Shown piece by piece: positions 42,891 to 42,960 of a stretch of DNA of 42,960 nt. The notes under the pieces are model-generated. The model saw nothing but the letters and a program-made list of their open reading frames with translations, had not been told where the DNA came from and did no database searches. The translations under genes were made by a program, and so were the position numbers. Each line of letters starts with the position of its first letter. The first letter of the stretch is position 1. The DNA is from a virus: positions 1 to 42,960 of the IMG/VR virus record IMGVR_UViG_3300043410_001330. One strand, 5' to 3'.

Positions 42891-42960
42891 ATGAAACTTA
42901 GAGAACTATTATCAGAAGGATTACAGCAAGATAGTGCAATAAAAATTATTGACAAATTTT
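42891..42960 (+). CDS. Start of a late gene with capsid-targeting-like N-terminus (partial)
   Basis: The gene runs off the window; 23 residues are seen. MKLRELLSEGLQQ fits the T4 capsid-targeting layout almost exactly (M-K-x-x-E-L-L-x-E, then G), with a possible cut after E9 (LSE/G). It has a late-type box immediately upstream. No more can be said about the product. Confidence 0.6.
   Translation, partial: MKLRELLSEGLQQDSAIKIIDKF

Overview
The window is one AT-rich, tightly packed stretch of a tailed-phage genome, most likely a large T4-like myovirus of a Gram-negative aquatic bacterium. The evidence is very long structural ORFs with collagen-like Gly-X-Y repeats, families that I recall from T4-like marine phages, dozens of tiny genes joined by ATGA or TAATG overlaps, and no ribosomal, tRNA or housekeeping operons. 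Terminase, capsid, polymerase and integrase genes are not in this piece, so the exact lineage and host cannot be read here. The host hint is a 5-aminolevulinate synthase, an enzyme of alphaproteobacterial type, but that gene can travel.

Layout. (1) 0-14.5 kb, plus strand: small accessory genes arranged in short units. Most units start at a near-consensus sigma70 promoter (TTGACA, 16-17 nt, TATAAT) and several end at clear hairpin terminators. Recognisable products are a MazG-like pyrophosphohydrolase, a 5'(3')-deoxyribonucleotidase, a NADAR-family protein, an AAA+ ATPase, a T4 Pnk-like P-loop kinase, nicotinamide phosphoribosyltransferase (NAMPT/NadV) and an SPFH/prohibitin-like lipoprotein. 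Two tandem clusters of small MORN-like HRYYGPA proteins also lie here. (2) 14.5-19.5 kb, minus strand: an operon of about 15 tiny overlapping genes runs from one strong sigma70 promoter at 19.5 kb. A hotdog thioesterase, a small ORF and a membrane-anchored protein follow at its far end. (3) 19.5-25.8 kb: an HldD-like epimerase, a putative internal-head/lysis group (including a lytic transglycosylase), YqgE, YbaN/DUF454, a secreted EndoG-like nuclease, and a divergent phage 5-aminolevulinate synthase (ALAS). (4) 25.3-43 kb: virion structural genes. There are two cassettes of a small acidic protein plus a collagen-like fibre, three further very long structural proteins, and the start of another late gene.

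Two promoter classes appear to divide the map. Sigma70 promoters drive the accessory genes. A short box, [C/G]TAAATA, resembling the T4 late promoter TATAAATA, stands before almost every transcription-unit head from 19.5 kb onward and before two genes upstream. At four genes, including ALAS, the box lies only 4-5 nt from the start codon and no Shine-Dalgarno is visible, which suggests leaderless late mRNAs.

Other threads: several late proteins begin with a T4-like capsid-targeting peptide (M-K/R-x-x-E-F/L-L-x-E). NAMPT and NADAR point to NAD+/ADP-ribose chemistry that may counter host immunity. Small paralogous families have expanded: the C-terminal FF-x-LRW family, the HRYYGPA family and the LFLWP membrane family. 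No intergenic stretch exceeds 300 nt, and I saw no tRNA, CRISPR array, insertion sequence or attachment site.
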